A stretch of 64,000 bases of DNA. Source: Acinetobacter colistiniresistens (GTDB lineage Bacteria; Pseudomonadota; Gammaproteobacteria; Pseudomonadales; Moraxellaceae). The translations under genes and the position numbers were made by a program. Position 1 is the stretch's first letter. Each line of letters begins with the position of its first letter. The DNA lies in NCBI RefSeq assembly GCF_000413935.1, contig NZ_KE340379.1, positions 146,248 to 210,247 of the forward strand. The letters are read 5' to 3'. The notes beneath the pieces were generated by a model. It searched no databases. It was not told the origin of the DNA and saw only the letters and a list, made by a program, of their open reading frames with translations. Below, in pieces: positions 18,118 through 26,260 of this stretch.

Positions 18118-19329
18118 ATGAACAATTCCAAAAATAAGCTGCTGAGCCATACGCTATTACTTTTAGGTCTCATTTTACCGATGCAGGTCATGAGTGCCGA
18201 GCCTGATTTTGTTAAAGAAGGGGATGCAGCATATAAACCGGGCAATCCAATTTATGACCGTTGGGATAAGTTTTATAAAATTGAGCAAAGCCAGCCAGAA
18301 GAAGCTGAAAAAATTCTGATCGAATTAGGGCAATTGACACCGCAAGATATCAAGGTATGGAAGAGCCTGACTTATTTGCAAATTCGTCTCAATAAGCAAA
18401 AAGACGCGATTCAAAGCGTACGTAAAGCTGAACAGTTAGCGCCTCAAGATGAGCAACTAAAACTGCAAGAAGCCTATTTATTGAATCAGCAGAAAAGAAA
18501 TAAAGAGGCTTTGGTCATTTTTAAGCATTTATCAACCTCTTCAGATGCAGAGATTGCAGCAAAATCACAACAAGCCGTACAAAACTTAAGTGGTCCAGCT
18601 GTGAAATCGACCTTTAAAGATATTTATTTTGCCCCTTCCTATGAGTCACGCTATGACGATTTGATTTTCCCATTAAAAATGCGTTACGGGAAAAACTTGG
18701 ATGGTGGTCGAGCCCAAGTGTATGGCTTTGTGAATCTGAACCGTGACACCAAATCCAAAGGTGGGGTACGTCCAGAAATTATTGATGAAAATGCTGTCAC
18801 GGTGGGTGTCGGGGCAAATTACCAGCCTTGGCAATCCATTCCAGTCCGTGCTTATCTGGAAGTGGGTGGCAGCTATGATTTGATTGACCGTAATCGGGAT
18901 AAATTCCGTGAAAGTGTGGTTGGTGGTGTTACAGGTTATCAGGAATGGTACGCCAATCCAGCATTGGAACAACGCACAATCTGGAATGATTACTTTACTG
19001 ATTTATATGGTAATGTCGCCAGTTATTCACGAGAAAATTACAACGTCATTGCTGACTTGAGATTACGTTCTGGTTTCAATGTTTATCGCGGTGAAGCGGG
19101 TACGGTGCAAGCCTACGGCAAACTGCATACCCTAGCGGACTCTAAAGGCGAAAATTATAATAATTTATTTGAATATGGGGCAGGGCTTGCTTGGCAGCCT
19201 TTTAACTATGTTCCTGTAAAATTGCGGGTTGAGCGTTTGTATGGCCGCTATTTAAAAGATGCTTTAGCCGATGGAACAGAAAATTATAACAACACACGTA
19301 CTGAACTTGTATTTTATAAGGATTTCTAA
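18118..19329 (+). CDS. TPR-containing outer-membrane protein, NfrA-like, of the polysaccharide locus
   Basis: A 403-residue exported protein: signal peptide (about 1-28, VMSAE), TPR-like helical repeats at about 60-155 (PEEAEKILIELGQLTPQDIKVW, QKDAIQSVRKAEQLAPQDEQ), then a beta-rich part from about 165 to a terminal Phe (LVFYKDF), typical of an outer-membrane barrel. The layout resembles the C-terminal part of E. coli NfrA and the role of PgaA/BcsC: helical repeats in the periplasm and a barrel that exports polysaccharide. TTG at 18106 could open the frame, but ATG at 18118 has GAG seven bases upstream. The epimerase gene begins two bases after its stop. Membership of the NfrA family is an inference needing a profile search. 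Confidence 0.75.
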   Translation: MNNSKNKLLSHTLLLLGLILPMQVMSAEPDFVKEGDAAYKPGNPIYDRWDKFYKIEQSQPEEAEKILIELGQLTPQDIKVWKSLTYLQIRLNKQKDAIQSVRKAEQLAPQDEQLKLQEAYLLNQQKRNKEALVIFKHLSTSSDAEIAAKSQQAVQNLSGPAVKSTFKDIYFAPSYESRYDDLIFPLKMRYGKNLDGGRAQVYGFVNLNRDTKSKGGVRPEIIDENAVTVGVGANYQPWQSIPVRAYLEVGGSYDLIDRNRDKFRESVVGGVTGYQEWYANPALEQRTIWNDYFTDLYGNVASYSRENYNVIADLRLRSGFNVYRGEAGTVQAYGKLHTLADSKGENYNNLFEYGAGLAWQPFNYVPVKLRVERLYGRYLKDALADGTENYNNTRTELVFYKDF

Positions 19330-19331
19330 CA

Positions 19332-20459
19332 ATGAAAAAACTTATCTCAATTGTCTTTGGAACACGACCTGAACTGATTAAATTAGCACCAGTTATTCTA
19401 TTGGCTCAACAGGATGCCCGTTTTCAGGTTGAAGTTATTTTTACGGGTCAACATGATGAATTAGTCCGAGATGCGATTGAATTTTTTCAAATAAAAATCG
19501 ATCATCGTTTGAAAATGATGAATGCGGGGCAAAGTTTAAATCAATTGCTAATACAGGGTTTAAGCCAATTAGAAGGTATTTTTAATGATGGTCAGCAGCG
19601 CAGTGCAATTGTCATTCAAGGCGATACCACAACAGTTCTTGCAGCAGGCTTAGTTGCTTTTTCTATGAAAATTCCTGTGGCACATGTAGAGGCAGGTTTA
19701 CGTTCATATGATTTAGAGCATCCATTTCCAGAAGAGGGAAATCGCCAACTGGTATCCAGAATTACCAAATGGCATTTTGCACCGACCGAACAATCGAAGC
19801 AAAATTTACTACAAGAGCATATTGCTGCGGAAGGAATTACAGTAACCGGTAACACTGTGGTTGATGCTGTTTATTTAGGTCGTGAACTCATCCAGCAGCA
19901 GGGTACGCAACTGAATCAATTACAGCATCATGGACTCAGTTTTCCAGCACAGGCACGAGTTGTGTTGATTACTGCGCATCGTCGTGAAAACTTTGGGGTA
20001 GGGATTCAAAATATTTGTAATGCTGTAGCGTATTTGGCAGAAAAATATCCCGATGTTCATTTCGTTTGGCCTGTCCATTTAAATCCTGCTGTGCATGATG
20101 TAGTCCACGCCAGATTTGATGGACATGCTCAAGTGCACTTAGTTAAACCACTGGATTATCCAAGCCTGCTTGCCGTCATTGATCGGGCGAGCTTTATTTT
20201 GACAGATTCGGGTGGCTTACAAGAGGAAAGTCCTTCATTCCATAAACCGGTACTTATTTTAAGGGAAACAACTGAGCGCCCAGAAGTTGTGCAGGTTGGA
20301 GCGGGAATCTTGGTTGGAACTGATCAAGACAAGATAGTTCATGAAGCAGAGAAGTTATTATCGGATCAAGCTCATTATGCCAAAATGGCAAATGTCCCAA
20401 ATCCATTTGGTGATGGCAAAGCATCACAGCGCATTCTGGATCAAATCGCTTTAGGTTAA
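19332..20459 (+). CDS. wecB: UDP-N-acetylglucosamine 2-epimerase (non-hydrolysing)
   Basis: A 375-residue WecB-type epimerase that converts UDP-GlcNAc to UDP-ManNAc. The blocks FGTRPELIKLAPVI, GQHDELV, GDTTTVLAAGL, HVEAGLRS, PFPEEGNRQLV, TAHRREN and DSGGLQEESPS contain the family's catalytic and UDP-binding residues and are intact. AAGGA at 19319-19323 overlaps the end of the upstream gene, so the pair is coupled. No wecC, wzx or other O-antigen genes are nearby. This suggests the product feeds the GT2 synthase at 23183-24433 directly. Confidence 0.93.
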   Translation: MKKLISIVFGTRPELIKLAPVILLAQQDARFQVEVIFTGQHDELVRDAIEFFQIKIDHRLKMMNAGQSLNQLLIQGLSQLEGIFNDGQQRSAIVIQGDTTTVLAAGLVAFSMKIPVAHVEAGLRSYDLEHPFPEEGNRQLVSRITKWHFAPTEQSKQNLLQEHIAAEGITVTGNTVVDAVYLGRELIQQQGTQLNQLQHHGLSFPAQARVVLITAHRRENFGVGIQNICNAVAYLAEKYPDVHFVWPVHLNPAVHDVVHARFDGHAQVHLVKPLDYPSLLAVIDRASFILTDSGGLQEESPSFHKPVLILRETTERPEVVQVGAGILVGTDQDKIVHEAEKLLSDQAHYAKMANVPNPFGDGKASQRILDQIALG

Positions 20460-20460
20460 T

Positions 20461-21357
20461 TTATGATGTTGTCTTTGTGCTAAAGCCATATTTAAGCTTA
20501 TACCATAAGGCAACACTATAGACGCTGAAACGGTTCATATAATGTGGACCATCAAAAATATATACGGTTTGTCCTTCATAGGCCTTGAGCTGTTGAATGA
20601 TTTCCCATGGATAAGCTGAGCGGAATTGTCCTTCCTTTACAGGACGGAAGGCTTCTAAGACAATCACGATCTTATCTTTCCCAAACTCTTTTTGTAGTTC
20701 ATCTAAAACCGCCCGTGCCTGCTGAGGGGTACGGGTGCCGACACCAACACCATCTTGAAAGAATACGCCTGTGTGATTGGGTAACCAGCTTTTTAACCAA
20801 GAATCCAAGTGCTCTGGCATTTGCTCAGCGCTGTAAATACTAATCCAGATCGGTTTTGGTAAGGTTCGAATTGCTTTGGCAAGCTCATCCACACAGATCC
20901 AAGTGGGATCGGCCTCTACTGGAAAATAATAACCTTTGAGTGGGATAAAATTCGTATTCTGAATAATTTTTTTTGATTGTTCTGCAAGTTGCAGCACATT
21001 GGAACGCGCTTGTTTTTCATCATATTCTCCAGCTAAGCCGAGCAGAATATTTTGTGCCCATGTTTTTTGCTGGAGCTTTTTTAGATTAATATTTTTATCC
21101 CATTTTTCCAGGCCAATATCATGGTCAAACCATGACTTGGATTGCACCACAGACCATTGGGGGACAAAGGTAGAGACCCCTAATAAATCCCAATTACCAT
21201 TCGGTGGGGTCGTGGCTAAATCTGGCTGCCAAAATATACCTTCAATGTGTGGAGGCTGCACATCTGTTTCAATATGAGCACAGCCTCCTAAAAACAATAG
21301 GGTTGATAAAGCGAGTGTAGTTAAAACTGTTGATTTATTCAGCTTTATTTTTAGCAT
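20461..21357 (-). CDS. Lipoprotein, putative glycosidase of the polysaccharide locus
   Basis: A 298-residue lipoprotein (lipobox LFLGGC, Cys26). The mature part reads like a TIM-barrel glycoside-hydrolase fold of the DUF4434 kind: GIFWQPDL, GYYFPVEADPTWI, PIWISIYSAEQMP, GVFFQDGVGVG, KIVIVLEAFRP, and YIFDGPHYMN near the end, spaced like successive beta strands. Acidic residues at strand ends (E of PVEAD, D of FFQDG, E of LEAF) are candidate catalytic groups. Synthase-dependent polysaccharide loci commonly carry such a hydrolase (BcsZ, PgaB, PslG), which fits the context. It is the last gene of the five-gene operon, overlaps the preceding gene by 23 bases and meets wecB tail to tail. The family call is by eye. 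Confidence 0.7.
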   Translation of the reverse strand: MLKIKLNKSTVLTTLALSTLLFLGGCAHIETDVQPPHIEGIFWQPDLATTPPNGNWDLLGVSTFVPQWSVVQSKSWFDHDIGLEKWDKNINLKKLQQKTWAQNILLGLAGEYDEKQARSNVLQLAEQSKKIIQNTNFIPLKGYYFPVEADPTWICVDELAKAIRTLPKPIWISIYSAEQMPEHLDSWLKSWLPNHTGVFFQDGVGVGTRTPQQARAVLDELQKEFGKDKIVIVLEAFRPVKEGQFRSAYPWEIIQQLKAYEGQTVYIFDGPHYMNRFSVYSVALWYKLKYGFSTKTTS

Positions 21358-23182
21358 TTGGTCTTTTTCGCCAGTACCAGAGCAAGATTGCCAAAATCAT
21401 GATAGCAGAGATTATAACAACCAAGATAAAGAATGATGATTGTTTAATAAGAGGCGCTTTTTGGTTTCCTACAAGAATCTTTTGTAAAATAAAGACTTGT
21501 CCACTTTCTGTGACCAATATTTTACTGGCATTGTTGGGAATATTTTGTTGAATTTTCTCCCATAATTTAGTGAAGTTTTGCGCGCCTTGCATGGAGTCGG
21601 TAATAATATCAAAACGCTGGTCATGGAAACTGACTAAAAAGCCATTTGTTGTTGCAGGTGGGTAGAGCGTATTTTGATGCATTAAAACTTGTTGGCGATA
21701 AATATTAGCATTGACCTGAACATTGAGAAGTTCCGGTTTATTCGGATCCAATTTCACCAGATTTAAGGGAATTGGATCATTGGTCATGAGCATTTTCTTT
21801 GCCACTTGACTAGTGGTCATCGCAATTTCCAGACTTCCAGCATTGCCATCAATGGCGATAGTTGGATGTGTTGCAAAGGTCATTGACAGTGAAGCAACCC
21901 CATTTTTAAGCTTATGTGGTAATTTTACGGTCGATTTTTGTGTATCAATCCACAGTGAACCTTTGGCTGTTGGTAAACATTGTGAGTTTACGATCACGGA
22001 ATTTTCGAGCTTTAGATTAAAGGTGGTGTTACTTGAAATGGTTTTCGCAAAATAGTTGAATTGTCGATTCACTGGATCTGAATCTAAGTTGGCAGTTTTT
22101 AAACTGCCTGCCAGCCCACCATCAATCCATGTAGTAATGTTGGAACCTTCCAGTAATCCACTTTGGACACGTAGCGCAATCTGCCCTTGTAAAATATCTG
22201 TGGGTTGCCAGACGGCGGGGAAATTCAGGAACAGGTTTTTTTCAGCCTGATTTAAACGGAAATCACTGATACCTAAGTCTGCCAAGGTATTAATTTGCTT
22301 TATTTTAGCCCAATCTGGTGCGGCAAGTTTATTCGGAAGGAACGTTGCAGAGGTATCTAGTTGTTGTAAATAATCTGGATTGAGTAAGCCATTGATTGCC
22401 GAGACCAATTTTTCTGGTTGATCATATTGAATTTGTAATGTAGGAATATCATTTGAGCTACTGATTTGAACTAATGTTCCTTTCGGTAGGGCGGTTGCTG
22501 ATTTGACAATTTCAATATAAAAGTTTGGACTTTGCTCTGCGGGCGCATTTTGTTCATACCACTGGATCGGGGTGACAGAACCCCAAGCACTCATTAAACG
22601 TCCTAACATCGAAGCTTCATTGACATTTGCGGGGTTGTATTTCAACACCCCGACAAAAGGTGCAGGACGAACGACTTGAGGGTTAAATAGGGCATCAGGT
22701 AAATCTTTGAGGCGATAAATCGGTCGGTGGCGAATATACTCAATTTTGGAATTACTTAAATAAGTGACTTGATCAACATCTTCACTACAGAATGTGGTTT
22801 TGTCGGCAGCTGGAGATGTTGTTGGTGAGTATTGCTGTAAAATAAAATCTAAACGATGAAAACCACTTTGAGTGACTGGAATATTGAAGCTTAAAGTACC
22901 ATCGCCATTTAAGGTGGTGTTGTAGATCAGTTTATCGTCAATTTTGACCAAAAGCGTGGTGAAATGCTCTGTAGAATAATCACTGATAAAGCGGATATTT
23001 TGCCATTCAGAACCTTTACCCACATAAAAGAAGTGTGGCTCAATGGTGTATTTATTGGATGTATTGATGTTATCAAACTTCCATGTATTCAAGGTATCTG
23101 CCGATGCAAAGATAGGCAAGGAGAGAGCAACACTTGCAACGAAGACTTTGAAGAGTGGATGATGTAAGGTTTTATTTTTCAT
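21335..23182 (-). CDS. BcsB-like periplasmic polysaccharide synthase subunit
   Basis: A 615-residue protein with a signal peptide (about 1-28, IFASA), a long periplasmic region of alternating beta-rich modules and one C-terminal helix (about 583-605) followed by a basic tail (WRKRPNAKNKAE). This is the layout of BcsB, which guides cellulose through the periplasm and anchors on the BcsA synthase by its C-terminal helix. SGFHRLDFIL, KGSLWIDTQKSTVKLPHKL and the abutting upstream GT2 gene support the comparison. It is shorter than BcsB (about 750-800 residues). I see no sign that it binds c-di-GMP itself. Confidence 0.75.
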   Translation of the reverse strand: MKNKTLHHPLFKVFVASVALSLPIFASADTLNTWKFDNINTSNKYTIEPHFFYVGKGSEWQNIRFISDYSTEHFTTLLVKIDDKLIYNTTLNGDGTLSFNIPVTQSGFHRLDFILQQYSPTTSPAADKTTFCSEDVDQVTYLSNSKIEYIRHRPIYRLKDLPDALFNPQVVRPAPFVGVLKYNPANVNEASMLGRLMSAWGSVTPIQWYEQNAPAEQSPNFYIEIVKSATALPKGTLVQISSSNDIPTLQIQYDQPEKLVSAINGLLNPDYLQQLDTSATFLPNKLAAPDWAKIKQINTLADLGISDFRLNQAEKNLFLNFPAVWQPTDILQGQIALRVQSGLLEGSNITTWIDGGLAGSLKTANLDSDPVNRQFNYFAKTISSNTTFNLKLENSVIVNSQCLPTAKGSLWIDTQKSTVKLPHKLKNGVASLSMTFATHPTIAIDGNAGSLEIAMTTSQVAKKMLMTNDPIPLNLVKLDPNKPELLNVQVNANIYRQQVLMHQNTLYPPATTNGFLVSFHDQRFDIITDSMQGAQNFTKLWEKIQQNIPNNASKILVTESGQVFILQKILVGNQKAPLIKQSSFFILVVIISAIMILAILLWYWRKRPNAKNKAE

Positions 23183-24433
23183 TTATTTTTTCTCCTTGCT
23201 ACGCTCAGTTTTATACCATTGTAATGAATTGCCTTGGATCTTATTTTTCAGCATGTCATAAGCAGCTTTAAACACGATAAATAAGAACACTTGTGAATAC
23301 GTAACGTAAGATAAGACTGAGAAGAAATAGAGTTGAGGTTTGGCTCTTTCTAAAGATAGGGTGAACCACATTTGTGCGACATATAAACAGAAGGATAGGC
23401 CCCAGAGCAGGGTAAATGGCCCAGGAACAGTGATCCCTGCGATACCAAGTAGCCCTAAAGCTAAGGTGATATGACTCCAAATCAGCGCTGGGACAAACAA
23501 CACATAGCACATAATGTTATTGAAGATTTCAATGCCAATTGGAAAAGGTTTTCTAAGTGCAATCGGAAGATATTTACTGGTCACGTAGAAGTTTCCTTGA
23601 GTCCAACGTGAACGCTGTTTGATAAAGACACTTAATGATGGAGGGTCTTGTTGCCAACCTACAGCATAAGGAACCCACTTAATTCGTCTTTGACCGAGGA
23701 AGATACGAAAGCTCATTTCAGTGTCATCCACTAAGGATTTTTCATCAAATCCCCCCAGCGTTTCCAAGGCATCTCGCCAAATCACATAGTTTGTGCCCAT
23801 GAGGGTGGACAGTTCGAAACGTTGCCAACGGCCGCCTTGGAAAATCCATTGAAAGAAAATAAATTCAATCGCAATAAAGCGGGTCAAAATACTGTCTCGC
23901 CAGTTACGGGTACGGACTTTACCATTCACTGCGACTAATTTTTTATCTGCTATTAAGGTCTGTGCCAAGAGACGGACACAGTCCGGCTCTGGGGTACTGT
24001 CGGCATCATAAACCACAATGAGTTCACCCTTGGCATGGGGTAAACCATTATTCAGGGTACGGGATTTTCCTTTACCTCCCATTCCTTTGGGCACATTGAC
24101 AATTTTAATGCAGGGGTAAATCGCGGCCATACGTTCGGCAATTTCTAAAGTATTGTCTTTAGAACCATCATTAATCAGCAGGACTTCATAGGCATGTGCC
24201 GGATAATCCTGCTGTGCAATGGCATGTAAGGTATCTTCAATGACGACTCCTTCGTTATAAGCGGGAATCAAGACACTTAAAACTGGCCAATGTTCAGGTA
24301 CAGGCAGGTTCTCGAGTTCTTTCGCCGCATTTTTAGAGTATTTCCATGCCTGAAAACTCAGCCAAGCCCAGAAGGCTTGTGGAATCCAGATCCCAAGAAA
24401 GCCAAATAAGAAAAGAATATCAATTGCGGGCAT
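23183..24433 (-). CDS. Processive GT2 polysaccharide synthase (BcsA/PgaC/NfrB type)
   Basis: A 416-residue membrane glycosyltransferase. One N-terminal helix (about 5-28), then a GT-A domain: VLSVLIPAYNEG, INDGS (Asp89), YDADSTPEPD (DxD at 143-145), DDTE (236-239, catalytic base region) and QRSRW (273-277), the QxxRW motif of processive synthases. Three to four C-terminal helices (about 298-400) form the export channel. There is no C-terminal PilZ or MshEN domain, unlike BcsA or NfrB, so any c-di-GMP control must come from a partner. It overlaps the upstream gene by 14 bases and abuts the BcsB-like gene. The substrate is inferred as UDP-ManNAc (or UDP-GlcNAc) from the linked epimerase. Confidence 0.88.
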   Translation of the reverse strand: MPAIDILFLFGFLGIWIPQAFWAWLSFQAWKYSKNAAKELENLPVPEHWPVLSVLIPAYNEGVVIEDTLHAIAQQDYPAHAYEVLLINDGSKDNTLEIAERMAAIYPCIKIVNVPKGMGGKGKSRTLNNGLPHAKGELIVVYDADSTPEPDCVRLLAQTLIADKKLVAVNGKVRTRNWRDSILTRFIAIEFIFFQWIFQGGRWQRFELSTLMGTNYVIWRDALETLGGFDEKSLVDDTEMSFRIFLGQRRIKWVPYAVGWQQDPPSLSVFIKQRSRWTQGNFYVTSKYLPIALRKPFPIGIEIFNNIMCYVLFVPALIWSHITLALGLLGIAGITVPGPFTLLWGLSFCLYVAQMWFTLSLERAKPQLYFFSVLSYVTYSQVFLFIVFKAAYDMLKNKIQGNSLQWYKTERSKEKK

Positions 24434-25325
24434 TTATTCTTCTCCTACGGATGATCGAAATAATCAGGACCAGCAACAATCCACCACCAAGTAATAATGA
24501 AATCCAAGAAATTGAACTTCCAAAAGTACTCAGCAGGCTTGGATAATGCGCTGAATAAATATAGTCGAGCGGAATGACGACGGTACTCAGAGCAATCAGG
24601 ATATAGCCCCACAAGCTGGTTTTTACGCCGTCTTGGGTACTGGTAAATTGAGTACGATTCAAATCCCATGAGATACCGAATTGAGGATATTCAATGTTAT
24701 TCAGCGTCATACCGAGCGGGGGATTAATCACGACTTGATAACCCGTGCTTTGTGAGGGATCGGTAATGGCCTGATAAAAATAGTGTTGATGGTGTTGAAT
24801 TTTTCGCGCAGGGATTCGTAATTCATCTGGGCTATTCGATTGAATAATATAGCTGCCAGCAGGTTGAGCAATGATGTTTTCATCCCAGCCTGTTTCAATC
24901 AGCGCAGCGAGAGGACGTAATCCAATTGCTGTTGAAAAAGTGGCTTTGGCAGCAAAATATTTTGAATGGGTCATTTGATAGAAAGCCACAGGAATGGCAC
25001 CTTCATTGACCGCTTTTTTGATTTCATAATATTTAATCGCACTAAAGTATTCATTCGGCAAAATCACACCAGGTTTAATCCCTTTGGCAATCAATTGCTT
25101 AAAACTTTCTGAATTTAATTGGTCAGAGGTAAATATTGGCCACCATGTAGCTGGTTGTGGGAACAGTTCCGCAACGGTTTGAGGGGTTTCAACCTGAGTA
25201 TTCAAGTCTGTTTTGGCAAGTTCAATATTGCAATGATAGTACTGTTGATAAAATTGCTGTAGGGTCGTATCTGGAAACTGGCTGGTGGCGACCAAGGCAC
25301 CGCAAATATTAAGCAGTAAAGACAT
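24420..25325 (-). CDS. Membrane protein of unknown family in the polysaccharide operon
   Basis: A 301-residue protein not recognised as any named family. A weakly hydrophobic N-terminus (MSLLLNICGALVATSQ) may be a signal or anchor. A soluble region follows (about 20-230) with TWWPIFTSDQL, GIKPGVILPNEYFSAIKYYEI and AIPVAFYQMTHSKYF. Two strong helices (about 237-257 and 270-290) end in a basic IIRRRRINARN tail, giving a mainly periplasmic topology by the positive-inside rule. Its start overlaps the stop of the preceding gene and its end overlaps the GT2 gene by 14 bases, so it is produced with the synthase. A co-polymerase or length-control role is possible but unproven. Confidence 0.7.
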   Translation of the reverse strand: MSLLLNICGALVATSQFPDTTLQQFYQQYYHCNIELAKTDLNTQVETPQTVAELFPQPATWWPIFTSDQLNSESFKQLIAKGIKPGVILPNEYFSAIKYYEIKKAVNEGAIPVAFYQMTHSKYFAAKATFSTAIGLRPLAALIETGWDENIIAQPAGSYIIQSNSPDELRIPARKIQHHQHYFYQAITDPSQSTGYQVVINPPLGMTLNNIEYPQFGISWDLNRTQFTSTQDGVKTSLWGYILIALSTVVIPLDYIYSAHYPSLLSTFGSSISWISLLLGGGLLLVLIISIIRRRRINARN

Positions 25326-26074
25326 TAGCGCACCTCGCTGTTTTCAGGAGCCAGATATTCGATATGTTGTTCGATCTTGAGTTTAACTACAGTGAGTACT
25401 TGAAGGTCTTGAATAAATAAGGGGTAGCTTTGATTTTCATCGAGTGTTGGATCATGTATCACAATACTTTTAATTTCACTGAGCTCTTCATTAATAAAAT
25501 GGTAAATCACACTGTCTCTTTCATTAGACAAGATTGTCATAATTTTATTTTGAGTTTCTTTCCAGATATCTTCACCCAACATTTCTCGAATAAGTACGGT
25601 ATTGCTGATCTGGGTACTAATAATTTTATAATGATCTTTCTGTGTTAATTGTAAGAGCTTTCTGAGTTCAACCTGAAAATGCGTTAGCGCTGTTAATGGC
25701 AAAATATCGTGTTGATAATTGCGGTCATAGCTTTGGATCGCTCGGAAACTTTTAAGTGCATTTTGAATATTATGACGGATTGCACTGAGAAAAATCGGAG
25801 TAATTGGAAGAACAAACAGCAATAAAAGTTGGCGTTCAACATAGGTTTGATTGGCCAAATCAAGAAAGAAATAAACTGCAACACCAATAAACGTGACGAG
25901 CCCCAGCAATAATGCCATGCCGACATTTAGGAATGCGCCAGCGATTAAGAGCAGAAGTAGAAAAACCCAACTTCCACGGTAACTTGCTGGTAGCCATTCG
26001 TATGCGACTATGCCCATAAAGATTTGAGCTGAAATAATCCATAAGACGAGTGCAGGAGCTGGATTTTTTTGCAT
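25325..26074 (-). CDS. Four-helix membrane protein with possible degenerate GGDEF domain
   Basis: About 249 residues, first gene of the operon. Four closely spaced hydrophobic helices (about 5-110) precede a cytosolic part of about 140 residues. PLTALTHFQVELRKLL followed by an LGEDIWKETQNKIMTIL segment is spaced like the start and core of a GGDEF domain, but the GGDEF signature itself is absent. PelD has a similar plan (four helices plus a degenerate GGDEF receptor for c-di-GMP), though it also has a GAF domain not seen here. The frame is open to 26227; ATG at 26074 is chosen because the helices follow at once, with ATG at 26119 as an alternative. Neither start has a good Shine-Dalgarno site. 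Confidence 0.6.
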   Translation of the reverse strand: MQKNPAPALVLWIISAQIFMGIVAYEWLPASYRGSWVFLLLLLIAGAFLNVGMALLLGLVTFIGVAVYFFLDLANQTYVERQLLLLFVLPITPIFLSAIRHNIQNALKSFRAIQSYDRNYQHDILPLTALTHFQVELRKLLQLTQKDHYKIISTQISNTVLIREMLGEDIWKETQNKIMTILSNERDSVIYHFINEELSEIKSIVIHDPTLDENQSYPLFIQDLQVLTVVKLKIEQHIEYLAPENSEVR

Positions 26075-26183
26075 AATAATTTTAATTTTAATAAATGTCT
26101 TTTGTGAACAAGGTAGCATTATTTTACGGTTTTTACGACAGTTTTTCTGTTGTTGGCTTTGTAAAATAATTTTATAAACAGTA

Positions 26184-26201
26184 ACATACAGTATAGTATG
26201 T
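26184..26201. promoter_or_regulatory. Inverted repeat upstream of the polysaccharide operon
   Basis: ACATACAGTATAGTATGT is an 18-base site with perfect 6-base arms and a 6-base spacer. It is in the only intergenic region before the five-gene operon (26075-26260). A regulator-binding role is inferred from position and symmetry only. Confidence 0.4.
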
Positions 26202-26260
26202 ATTTCTTTGGAACAAAAAGTATTCAAAATAACAAGTTTTTTTATTTTATGTAATCGTTG

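Noticed and set aside
19332..20459. wecB as part of an O-antigen, capsule or enterobacterial common antigen cluster
   Set aside because: No wecC, wzx, wzy, wza/wzc or initiating transferase gene is nearby; the only partners are the polysaccharide-locus genes.
18118..26074. Reading the locus as a pgaABCD, bcs cellulose or pel operon
   Set aside because: There is no PgaB deacetylase, no PgaD, no PilZ-bearing BcsA, no BcsC-size porin and no PelF or PelG. A WecB epimerase and a BcsB-like protein together fit none of these standard sets.
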